From Caldilineae bacterium (GTDB lineage: Bacteria > Chloroflexota > Anaerolineae > J102): a stretch of DNA of 5,170 nucleotides. This document shows positions 1-5,170 of the stretch, piece by piece. The stretch is taken from the NCBI GenBank assembly GCA_003694905.1, contig RFJM01000056.1, forward strand, positions 1 to 5,170, read 5' to 3'. A model generated the notes under the pieces. The model saw only the letters and a program-made list of their open reading frames with translations. It had not been told where the DNA came from and did not search any database. Position 1 is the first letter of the stretch. Each line of letters opens with the position of its first letter. A program made the translations under genes and the position numbers.

Positions 1-595
1 GCTGAGTATGCCCTACATGCAGGAGCAGGGGGGCTTCTGGAAGAGCATAGTGGCGACAAAGCCCCTCTACGACTTCCCCTGGCAAGGTGTGAAAGGCCGA
101 TTCCACCCCCAAGGGAACCGCAACCGTCCGCGCTGGGGAAACATGGTAACGTTCGATAAGCAACCGGCGTGTAAACTCGGAGTCAACGATCATGCGCTTT
201 GCCCGCAAGGCGCCCCTCCAGGCCCATCGCCAGGCAAGTTGGCTTACCCCCAATCGCTTGCCTGGGAAGAGGAGCGGTGCGACATCATGAACGGTAACCA
301 CCGTGCGCTCCGCATCTAGCCCGAAGAGAAGATGGCCATACGAGTGATCCAGAACATGGTTGAGATCTCCTTGGTGACGGCGGCTCCAGATGGGATAAGT
401 GAACATCCGTCGAAGAAGGAGCCCACGTGGGATGGGCCACGGGTCCGGCGGAGTTCGAGACCGGATCGCTAGGTAGGTCGGAGCCCAACGCCGCAAAGCG
501 CTCTCCAACCCATCGGCATACCGCATCATGCTGGCCCATCCCTCGGCCGGATGGTCGCGGAAGAGCGATAACGTGGTGAGAGGGTGGGGCTTCAT
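1..595 (-). CDS. GT4-type glycosyltransferase, N-terminal part; 3' end outside window
   Basis: The first 198 codons of a second GT-B glycosyltransferase, truncated by the window edge. Translation from the ATG at 595 gives MKPHPLTTLSLFRDHPAEGW and continues without a stop to position 1. Typical N-terminal-domain features of this family appear in order: SMMRYADGLESALRRW (22-37), the acceptor-side helix; LDHSYGHLLFGL (82-93); RTVVTVHDVAPLLFPGK (97-113); AKRMIVDSEFTRRLL (132-146), the usual 'ADxIIAxSxxTRxxL' position; RTVAVPLGVE (156-165); and LLLHVGH (190-196), the start of the nucleotide-sugar-binding domain. The donor-site basic residues and EX7E motif would lie beyond the window. It begins 29 bp after the sulfotransferase with a GGAG site, so it probably belongs to the same transcript. 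It is not closely similar to the glycosyltransferase at 3275-4405 and probably makes a different linkage. Longer open frames overlapping this DNA have no family signature. Confidence 0.87.
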   Translation of the reverse strand, partial: MKPHPLTTLSLFRDHPAEGWASMMRYADGLESALRRWAPTYLAIRSRTPPDPWPIPRGLLLRRMFTYPIWSRRHQGDLNHVLDHSYGHLLFGLDAERTVVTVHDVAPLLFPGKRLGVSQLAWRWAWRGALRAKRMIVDSEFTRRLLIERYHVSPARTVAVPLGVESAFHTLPGEVVEGLCRHYALPEAPLLLHVGHTQ

Positions 596-602
596 CGGAT
601 CG

Positions 603-606
603 CTCC
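603..606 (-). promoter_or_regulatory. Ribosome binding site GGAG for the second glycosyltransferase
   Basis: GGAG sits 7 bases upstream of the ATG at 595, in the 29-bp gap after the sulfotransferase stop. It supports this start. The same frame stays open further upstream into the sulfotransferase gene, so the frame alone would not fix the start. Confidence 0.65.
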
Positions 607-624
607 GAGCTGGTAATGCACGCC

Positions 625-1452
625 CTAAGTGTACCCCCAGTGCGCGCAATACTCGGGCATGAGGTCGAAAACGCGTTGGGCTCGCGCAACAAGCGTCGTG
701 TCCTCTTCACGTTGCCAGCGAGCTATCCTTTTCGTAGTGATACGTCCCGCATGAACTTCATACTCATCTCTGCGGTGAGGGTGGAGGAGGTTGAACGCTC
801 CTACCTGGCCGGGTAATGTCAGGGGACTTTGTACGAACTTCATGATATCCTTAACCATATCCGGGTTCGTACATAGGTCTTCATAACGGACAGCGTAGCT
901 CTCGGCCACATCGGCGATCTCGCGCTGTATCTGAAATTGGCGGTTAATATCCATAGCAACGTTCTCTGGTGAGATTTCTCTCTCATCTCGACGCGTGCGT
1001 TTTCTCCAATGATAATAAAATGAGATGTAAATATCGCGGGGGTCGCGCGCTGTAATGATCACCTTCATCTCTGGGAAATGGCGATAGTAGTGCTGCCAGC
1101 CACGGTTATCAATTTCCTTGACACCCCATTGGAGGACGGTCTTGGCCAGTTGAGGGACCAATTCGTATTTGAACTGGCGCACCATATAGTCCTGAGGGAA
1201 AGCAAAGAAGCGTAAACGCCGAAGAAGGAAAGCAAAGATCAACCGGTATCTCAAAAATGCCTGGAGGTCAAACCCATAGGTAGCGAATCGGTGCACATCA
1301 TCGGGCTTTACACGAAAGGTGTTTTTTCCAATATGAGGTTCGCGGAAGATAAACGCATAAGGAAGAGAAGTGAGCACCTCGCTCAGCAGAGTGGAGCCTG
1401 TGCGCCTAATCCCCGCAATGTAGATGAATGGATATTTAGAGTTCCCGTTCAT
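625..1452 (-). CDS. PAPS-dependent sulfotransferase
   Basis: Predicted to transfer a sulfuryl group from 3'-phosphoadenylyl sulfate (PAPS) to a hydroxyl or amino group of a glycan, glycolipid or small acceptor. It has 275 residues, normal for a single-domain bacterial sulfotransferase. The 5'-phosphosulfate-binding loop is at the N-terminus (FIYIAGIRRTGSTLLSEVL, about 9-27, with RRTGST at 16-21). WGVKEIDNRG (109-118) follows, then the 3'-phosphate-binding motif ITARDPRDIYISFYYHW (133-149) with the expected Arg136 and Ser144. VRYEDL lies at 188-193. A late ITTKRIARW segment precedes the C-terminus, as is common in this family. There is no signal peptide. The start is ATG at 1452: an in-frame TAA lies four codons upstream, and the P-loop follows within a dozen residues. 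The upstream ribosome binding site is weak (GGTAAG at best). Base composition is clearly less GC-rich than the two genes before it, suggesting separate ancestry. The acceptor is unknown; the flanking glycosyltransferases point to a saccharide. Confidence 0.9.
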   Translation of the reverse strand: MNGNSKYPFIYIAGIRRTGSTLLSEVLTSLPYAFIFREPHIGKNTFRVKPDDVHRFATYGFDLQAFLRYRLIFAFLLRRLRFFAFPQDYMVRQFKYELVPQLAKTVLQWGVKEIDNRGWQHYYRHFPEMKVIITARDPRDIYISFYYHWRKRTRRDEREISPENVAMDINRQFQIQREIADVAESYAVRYEDLCTNPDMVKDIMKFVQSPLTLPGQVGAFNLLHPHRRDEYEVHAGRITTKRIARWQREEDTTLVARAQRVFDLMPEYCAHWGYT

Positions 1453-1518
1453 AGCCAGAGCTTACCGCACTTTGCTCAAGTCAAAAGCTTTCTCTCATAG
1501 ATCAGGGATGGATAGGTT

Positions 1519-1542
1519 CTCCCGCCAGCACCTGACGGGGGA
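1519..1542. repeat. Intergenic inverted repeat (hairpin) between phosphatase-like and sulfotransferase genes
   Basis: On the plus strand CCCGCCAG (1521-1528) and CTGACGGG (1532-1539) are inverted around the 3-base loop CAC. Seven of eight pairs are Watson-Crick and the eighth can be G-U in RNA. Two further outer pairs (1519/1541 and 1518/1542) extend the stem past one mismatch on the minus-strand transcript. Neither strand has a T-tract after the stem, so it does not look like an intrinsic terminator. It sits in the only sizeable gap of the cluster (1453-1592), where I found no convincing -35/-10 pair. It could pause transcription, stabilise an mRNA end or attenuate downstream expression; none of these is shown. 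Confidence 0.5.
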
Positions 1543-1592
1543 GGGCAAGACCTTGTCCAGGCTAATCGTCAAGACTCATCCGTTAACAGAAC

Positions 1593-3278
1593 CTAACCAA
1601 GGTACCCCAGATCCCTCAACTGCTTCTCTACCTGCGCCAGCTCCTCCTCCGTGTACGCCTCCTCGGCCTCCTGGGCCAGCGCGGCAGGCTCGTGCTGGAT
1701 GGGGCGTCGGCGCGGCTCGCTTCCTTCCTCGAAGAGGTCGAGCAACAGGCGGCCGTCGGCCTCCTCGGGGACCGGCGCGCCGGCCAGGTGCAACACCGTG
1801 GGCGCGATGTCCATCAGGCCCGCGTTCATGGCCCGCCCGGCGGGAATGCCCGGACCGCGGGCGATGAAGAGGCCCTCCGGCGTGTGGTTGGCGCTGCGCA
1901 CCGGCCGCGTGTCGAAGAGCGCGCCGAAGCCCAGCTCGGCCATCACGTCGGTGCGGTAGTCGTCCATGGCGATGAGCATCTCGGGCGCCTCGGACAGGAA
2001 GGGGCCGCTGTAGATCGCTTCCTTGCGGTATACCTGGACGGACACGGGCTCGCTCGTGTCCAGACAGCGGACGGCCCGCAGCCCGGCCTCGATCTCATCC
2101 AGCAGGCGGGCCGCCTCCGCGCCGGGCTCCACGATGCCCTGCGGATCGCGCCCGCGCAGGTTGAGGTACAGGCTCGACTCGTCCGGACAGTAGGCGCGGG
2201 TGCGGGACCAGTCCACCGGCAGGTGGTTGAGGCGCACCAGCCCCCGTTCCTTGGCCCGCACGTACTCGTCCCGCAGGAAGTTGGAGAGCGCGCGCTTCTT
2301 GAAGGGGTCCATCAGGCGGCGGAAGGTCGGCGAGGCCTGGTTCAGCCAGAACAGCGGCGCGGCCAGCCGGCCAATCAGCCGCGTGTGCCAGCCCACCGGG
2401 CCGGCGCTTCCCCCATCCTGCAGCACCAGATACCCCTGCTCCCGCAGCCACTCGTTCAGGTAGAACGTCCGGTGCGTCGGTCCGAACCCGTGGTCCGACA
2501 CCACAAATACCCAATCTCCAACCTCCAATGTCTCTAGCAATCTCCCGACCTGCTCATCACTCGCCCGGTACACTTGTCTCAACGCATCACCGAACGCCTG
2601 CGCCCGCTCTGGATCGTGCTGCGGGTGGCTTGGGTCCATGTGTTTCCAGAACTGGTGGCTGGCGCGGTCCAGTGGGGCCAGGACGACCAGGGCCACCTGC
2701 CAGGGGCGGGCGCGCAGCAGGTGCTCTGCCACGTCGCCGTGCATCTGCAGGATACGCAGGCGCTCGGGCAACATCTCTGCCTCGTTGTCCCGTTCGATAC
2801 CCTTGGGGCTGATGAACTCGAAGGGCCGGCCCAGGAAACGATCGATCTCGCGGCTGAGCTCAGGAGGATGGGTGTAGACTAGGTTGCCTCGGTTGAGGGG
2901 CGCGGGCCAGCCGGAGACCAGGAACCCGTCCACCAAGCGCGGGGGGAACGTCCCGGGCACATGGAGGATGCCGGTTGGGATGCCGCGGCGGTTGAGCCAC
3001 TCCCAGAAGGGGGGCGCCTGGCAGAAGGAGAAGTTGGCAAAGGTGTAGTCGTAGGTGCCGGGCCGCCGCTGGCTGAAGCCGAAGACACCCAGCTTGGCCG
3101 GGTTCATGCCGGTGACAAAGCAGTACCAGGCGGGAATGGAGCGCGGCGGAACCACGCTCCACAACGTGCCGGCAGTCCCCTCCGCCATCAGGCGGCGCAG
3201 GTTGGGCAGGTCGTCCTGCCAGCGCCTGACCAGATGGGGCGATGCTCCGTCCAGGCCGATGATGAGGATACGGCTCAT
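1593..3278 (-). CDS. Alkaline-phosphatase-superfamily hydrolase (type I phosphodiesterase/nucleotide pyrophosphatase-like)
   Basis: A 561-residue, apparently cytoplasmic metal-dependent hydrolase. It begins MSRILIIGLDGAS with no signal peptide. The residues expected of a two-metal alkaline-phosphatase-type site are present: D10 in GLDGAS; S47 in PPRSIPAW, at the nucleophile position often held by Thr and followed by FVTGMNPAKLGVFGF; D204 and H208 in LDRASHQFW; D262 and H263 in VSDHGFGP; and H465 in ANHTPEGLFIARGPGI. The conserved DIAPTVLHLAG stretch follows near 492, and the protein ends in a charged helix closing with LGYLG. There is no CxPxR formylglycine motif, so it is not a type I sulfatase. 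Its C-terminal half (about 355-561) aligns with the truncated gene at 4408-5170. The start overlaps the glycosyltransferase stop as ATGA and has a strong Shine-Dalgarno site. Family members act on phosphate mono- or diesters, but the substrate here is unknown; a role in processing a glycan, lipid-linked or nucleotide intermediate is only inferred from the neighbours. Confidence 0.93.
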   Translation of the reverse strand: MSRILIIGLDGASPHLVRRWQDDLPNLRRLMAEGTAGTLWSVVPPRSIPAWYCFVTGMNPAKLGVFGFSQRRPGTYDYTFANFSFCQAPPFWEWLNRRGIPTGILHVPGTFPPRLVDGFLVSGWPAPLNRGNLVYTHPPELSREIDRFLGRPFEFISPKGIERDNEAEMLPERLRILQMHGDVAEHLLRARPWQVALVVLAPLDRASHQFWKHMDPSHPQHDPERAQAFGDALRQVYRASDEQVGRLLETLEVGDWVFVVSDHGFGPTHRTFYLNEWLREQGYLVLQDGGSAGPVGWHTRLIGRLAAPLFWLNQASPTFRRLMDPFKKRALSNFLRDEYVRAKERGLVRLNHLPVDWSRTRAYCPDESSLYLNLRGRDPQGIVEPGAEAARLLDEIEAGLRAVRCLDTSEPVSVQVYRKEAIYSGPFLSEAPEMLIAMDDYRTDVMAELGFGALFDTRPVRSANHTPEGLFIARGPGIPAGRAMNAGLMDIAPTVLHLAGAPVPEEADGRLLLDLFEEGSEPRRRPIQHEPAALAQEAEEAYTEEELAQVEKQLRDLGYLG

Positions 3279-4405
3279 GTTTTCCCCTTCCGCTGCAAGG
3301 CTTCCTGATAGGCGGTTAGCAGCCGTTCCCCGGCCGCCTCCCAGGTGTACTCCTGCGCCCGCTTGCGCCCGGCCTGGCCCATCTCCCGCCGCAGATCCGG
3401 GTCCTGATAGAGACGCTCAATGGCCGCGGCCAGCGCGTCCACGTCCCGGATGGGGACCTGGATGCCCTCTACGCCGTCACGGGCTACCGCTCCACTGTTG
3501 CAGGTGAAGATAAGCGGCAGGCCGGCGGCCATGGCCTCGTAGGTGACCAACGCGCTCCCCTCTTCGATGCTGGGGAGGACGAAGGCAGAGGCCTGGCGGT
3601 AGACAGCGGGGACGTCCTGGACATGGCCCAGGAAGCGGATGGTGGGGTGGTCCCGGTACGGGGCCACGACCTGTTGGGCATCGGGCGTGACACGGCCCGC
3701 CAGCCAGAGCTCGGCCTGGGGCAGGCGCAGTCGCTCCCAGGTCTGGAGCAGGTAGGGCACCCCCTTGCGCAGGGAGACCTGCCCCACGAACAGAAGACGG
3801 AAGACATCCCGTGGCGGCTCACCGGGGGTGAAGTGGGGGACATCCGCGCCGTAAGGGATCAGGAACAGGCACGCCTCTGGGATGCCCTCAGCGAGCATGC
3901 TCTCGTAGGCGAAGCGCGAGGGGACGGTGATAAAATCGGCGGTCTCGAACTCGGTCAACCCCCGGCGCATACCCCACGGCCGCACCGGCTCGTAGCCCCG
4001 GAATCCCCAACGCTCGAACTCCTCCCCTACCAGGCGATACTGTACGCGGTCGTGGGCGTTCTGACGTTCCACGAAGGTCACCGCTCCCAGGGCCTTGGCC
4101 CGTCGGAGGGAGTGCAGGCACTGGTGCGACCAGCCGTGAAAGATATCGCAGGGCCGGATGAAGTGGGCAGCGACGCGGTCAAACGTGGCATCCCGCAACG
4201 GCTGATTGTCCCGGGCCAGCCGGGCGATCATCCGCATCCAGGGGAAGGCGACAACCTTCTCCGGCGGGAGGTCATGGTCTGCTGCGTAGCCGACGATGGC
4301 CCGCTCCAGGTGTCCCGCGCGGTGGATGGCCCGCACGAACTGATAGGCGATGGAGCCGATGCCGGCCCCGGCGAATTTGGCAGCGTGGGTGTAGACAACG
4401 CGCAT
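3275..4405 (-). CDS. GT4-type (GT-B fold) glycosyltransferase
   Basis: A retaining glycosyltransferase of the GT4 / 'group 1' type, expected to transfer a sugar from a nucleotide-sugar donor to a growing glycan or lipid acceptor in the cytoplasm or at the inner membrane face. The protein is 376 residues from the ATG at 4405, a normal length for the family. The N-terminal domain starts MRVVYTHAAKF and has a Gly-rich turn (GAGIGS, about 12-18), a VERQNAH segment near 112-118 and ITVPSRFAYE near 159-168. The C-terminal nucleotide-binding domain has LFVGQVSLRKG (205-215), with the basic R/K pair expected to contact the donor phosphates, then WLAGR near 234 and the EX7E signature with E282 and E290 in EEGSALVTYEAMAAGLP. 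There is no signal peptide or membrane segment. The start was chosen over the GTG at 4411 because GGAG is correctly spaced only for the ATG. The gene follows the upstream phosphatase-like gene by 2 bp and overlaps the next one by 4 bp. Sugar and acceptor cannot be deduced. Confidence 0.93.
   Translation of the reverse strand: MRVVYTHAAKFAGAGIGSIAYQFVRAIHRAGHLERAIVGYAADHDLPPEKVVAFPWMRMIARLARDNQPLRDATFDRVAAHFIRPCDIFHGWSHQCLHSLRRAKALGAVTFVERQNAHDRVQYRLVGEEFERWGFRGYEPVRPWGMRRGLTEFETADFITVPSRFAYESMLAEGIPEACLFLIPYGADVPHFTPGEPPRDVFRLLFVGQVSLRKGVPYLLQTWERLRLPQAELWLAGRVTPDAQQVVAPYRDHPTIRFLGHVQDVPAVYRQASAFVLPSIEEGSALVTYEAMAAGLPLIFTCNSGAVARDGVEGIQVPIRDVDALAAAIERLYQDPDLRREMGQAGRKRAQEYTWEAAGERLLTAYQEALQRKGKT
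3284..3291 (-). promoter_or_regulatory. Strong ribosome binding site GGAAGGGG at the ATGA overlap
   Basis: The purine run GGAAGGGG lies 5 bases upstream of the ATG at 3278. It is made from the last codons (Arg-Lys-Gly-Lys-Thr) of the glycosyltransferase. With the ATGA stop/start overlap it gives a standard arrangement for translational coupling between the two genes. Confidence 0.7.
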
Positions 4406-4407
4406 CG

Positions 4408-5170
4408 TCACTCCAGATATCCCAAAGCGCGCAGGCGTGCTTCAATGTCTTGCCGCTCATCCTCGCTGAGAGCAGCTACATCCTGAGTGATGGCTTCCTT
4501 GACCGGTTCCGCATATCTCACTTCTTGCGGATTTTCCTGGAACTCCAGAAGTACACGCCCATCCATGTCCAACGGTACCGGCAGACCAAGCAGGTGAAGC
4601 ACAGTCGGTGCGATGTCATAGATGTGGGCTCCCTCAATTTGTGTGCCGGACCGGATGCCTGGCCCCGCGGCGATGAGAACCCCTCTCCGGGTGTGGTAAC
4701 CGTACTCTACGTAGGCGTTCTCCCGCTTTCGGGCCGGTCGCACAAAAGGATCGGTGGCGAACCCCAGGATGAAACGGTCGTGCATGTTGCGAGGGCGGAA
4801 AACGATGTCTGGGGCATCGTCCATGTAGGGTCCGTGGAAGAGTTCTTCCCCACGATTAACTTCGGCAACAAGAGGCTCGCCCGTCTCGGGGTCGCGCAAG
4901 TTGCGCAAGGCTTCCATGATGTGCTCGCGAAGAGCCTCATACTCAGCGCCTGGTTCGACAATGCCCTGCGGTTCTCGGCCCTTAAGGTTTACGTAGAGGG
5001 CACCGATACCCCTGCGGGCATAGGCACGGCTGCGTTGCCAATCAATATTGGCGTAATCGTAGCGCAATCTCGGCTCTACTCGGAGCACGGGCCACGAGAG
5101 CAGTTCCCGCAAGATAGGTGGGAGGGTACACCACAATGCCATGGCGCGCTCCCGCCAGTGCCAGGTCACC
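4408..5170 (-). CDS. Alkaline-phosphatase-superfamily hydrolase (type I phosphodiesterase/nucleotide pyrophosphatase-like), C-terminal part; 5' end outside window
   Basis: The visible 253 codons are the C-terminal half of a cytoplasmic metal-dependent phosphatase/phosphodiesterase-like protein. The frame is open to the window edge. The GTG at 5169 is almost certainly an internal Val, because the nucleophile and first metal-binding motifs, which lie N-terminal in this family, are absent from what can be seen. Visible landmarks, counted from that codon, are: an IDWQRSRAY segment near 42-50; YVNLKGREPQGIVEPG near 59-74; the last metal-ligand His of the family in GYHTRRGVLIAAGPGI (H159); YDIAPTVLHLLGLPVP near 184-199; DGRVLLEF; and a charged helix ending in LGYLE. 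All of these align in order with the C-terminal half of the gene at 1593-3278, so the two are paralogs. The gene ends 2 bp before the downstream glycosyltransferase start, suggesting one transcript. The substrate is unknown. The family call is firm; the full length and N-terminal catalytic residues cannot be judged. Confidence 0.92.
   Translation of the reverse strand, partial: VTWHWRERAMALWCTLPPILRELLSWPVLRVEPRLRYDYANIDWQRSRAYARRGIGALYVNLKGREPQGIVEPGAEYEALREHIMEALRNLRDPETGEPLVAEVNRGEELFHGPYMDDAPDIVFRPRNMHDRFILGFATDPFVRPARKRENAYVEYGYHTRRGVLIAAGPGIRSGTQIEGAHIYDIAPTVLHLLGLPVPLDMDGRVLLEFQENPQEVRYAEPVKEAITQDVAALSEDERQDIEARLRALGYLE
4411..4414 (-). promoter_or_regulatory. Ribosome binding site GGAG that decides the glycosyltransferase start
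   Basis: GGAG lies 5 bases upstream of the ATG at 4405, inside the last codons of the upstream phosphatase-like gene. An in-frame GTG at 4411 would also give an open frame, but it overlaps this site and would have no spacing from it. The ATG is therefore the better start. Confidence 0.7.

Noticed and set aside
8..319. Plus-strand open frame of 103 codons near the window start
   Set aside because: It is antisense to the second glycosyltransferase, with no recognisable domain, and is explained as a shadow frame.
285..710. Minus-strand open frame of 141 codons
   Set aside because: It overlaps the end of the sulfotransferase and the start of the second glycosyltransferase in another frame. The translation is Ser/Pro/Arg-rich without motifs, while the frame from 595 gives a clear glycosyltransferase domain.
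1461..1486. Candidate promoter upstream of the sulfotransferase (TTGACT followed by TAAGCT)
   Set aside because: The spacing is about 14 bases, the -10 match is poor, and the site lies too close to the start codon to leave room for a leader with a ribosome binding site.
1519..1542. Intrinsic transcription terminator
   Set aside because: The stem is strong but no run of T follows it on either strand, so the defining second half of the signal is missing.
1692..2537. Long open frame (about 281 codons) on the plus strand
   Set aside because: It lies opposite the well-supported phosphatase-like gene in very GC-rich DNA, where antisense stops are rare. Its translation is low-complexity and rich in Arg, Gln, Val, His and Gly, with no recognisable motif.
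1593..3278. Possible type I sulfatase, given the sulfotransferase next door
   Set aside because: There is no CxPxR formylglycine signature. The nucleophile region reads PPRSIPAW, matching the phosphodiesterase/nucleotide pyrophosphatase type of the superfamily.
3623..4486. Long open frame (about 287 codons) on the plus strand
   Set aside because: It is antisense to the glycosyltransferase and the end of the upstream hydrolase. It shows no family signature and crosses two real genes, as expected for a GC-driven shadow.

Overview
The window is a tightly packed gene cluster read entirely from the minus strand, so transcription runs from position 5170 down to 1. In transcription order it holds: (1) the 3' part of an alkaline-phosphatase-superfamily (type I phosphodiesterase / nucleotide pyrophosphatase-like) gene; (2) a complete GT4-type glycosyltransferase gene; (3) a complete second alkaline-phosphatase-superfamily gene; (4) a complete PAPS-dependent sulfotransferase gene; and (5) the 5' part of a second GT4-type glycosyltransferase gene that runs off the low-coordinate end. 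No tRNA, rRNA, CRISPR array or insertion sequence is visible.

Layout. The first three genes form a unit with almost no space between them: 2 bp between the first and second, and a 4-bp ATGA stop/start overlap between the second and third. A 140-bp gap follows (1453-1592). It holds one good inverted repeat but no convincing promoter or terminator. The sulfotransferase comes next, then a 29-bp gap with a clear GGAG ribosome binding site, then the last glycosyltransferase. That last gene (1-595) is easily overlooked because it is open to the window edge and longer spurious frames cover the same DNA; its translation is a clean GT-B N-terminal domain.

How the genes could work together. Two glycosyltransferases, a sulfotransferase and two cytoplasmic alkaline-phosphatase-fold hydrolases suggest assembly and decoration, probably sulfation, of a cell-surface or extracellular glycan or glycolipid. 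The glycosyltransferase and sulfotransferase roles follow from family motifs. The role of the phosphatase-like proteins is not known from sequence; they have an intact metal-site residue set and lack the sulfatase CxPxR signature.

Organism. Very high GC in the middle genes, bacterial Shine-Dalgarno sites, and this style of 'alkaline phosphatase family protein' with a C-terminal LGYL ending suggest a bacterium, possibly Chloroflexota (Anaerolineae-like). That is an impression, not a demonstration. Base composition varies strongly along the cluster, and the sulfotransferase is clearly AT-richer than its neighbours, consistent with a mosaic surface-polysaccharide locus.
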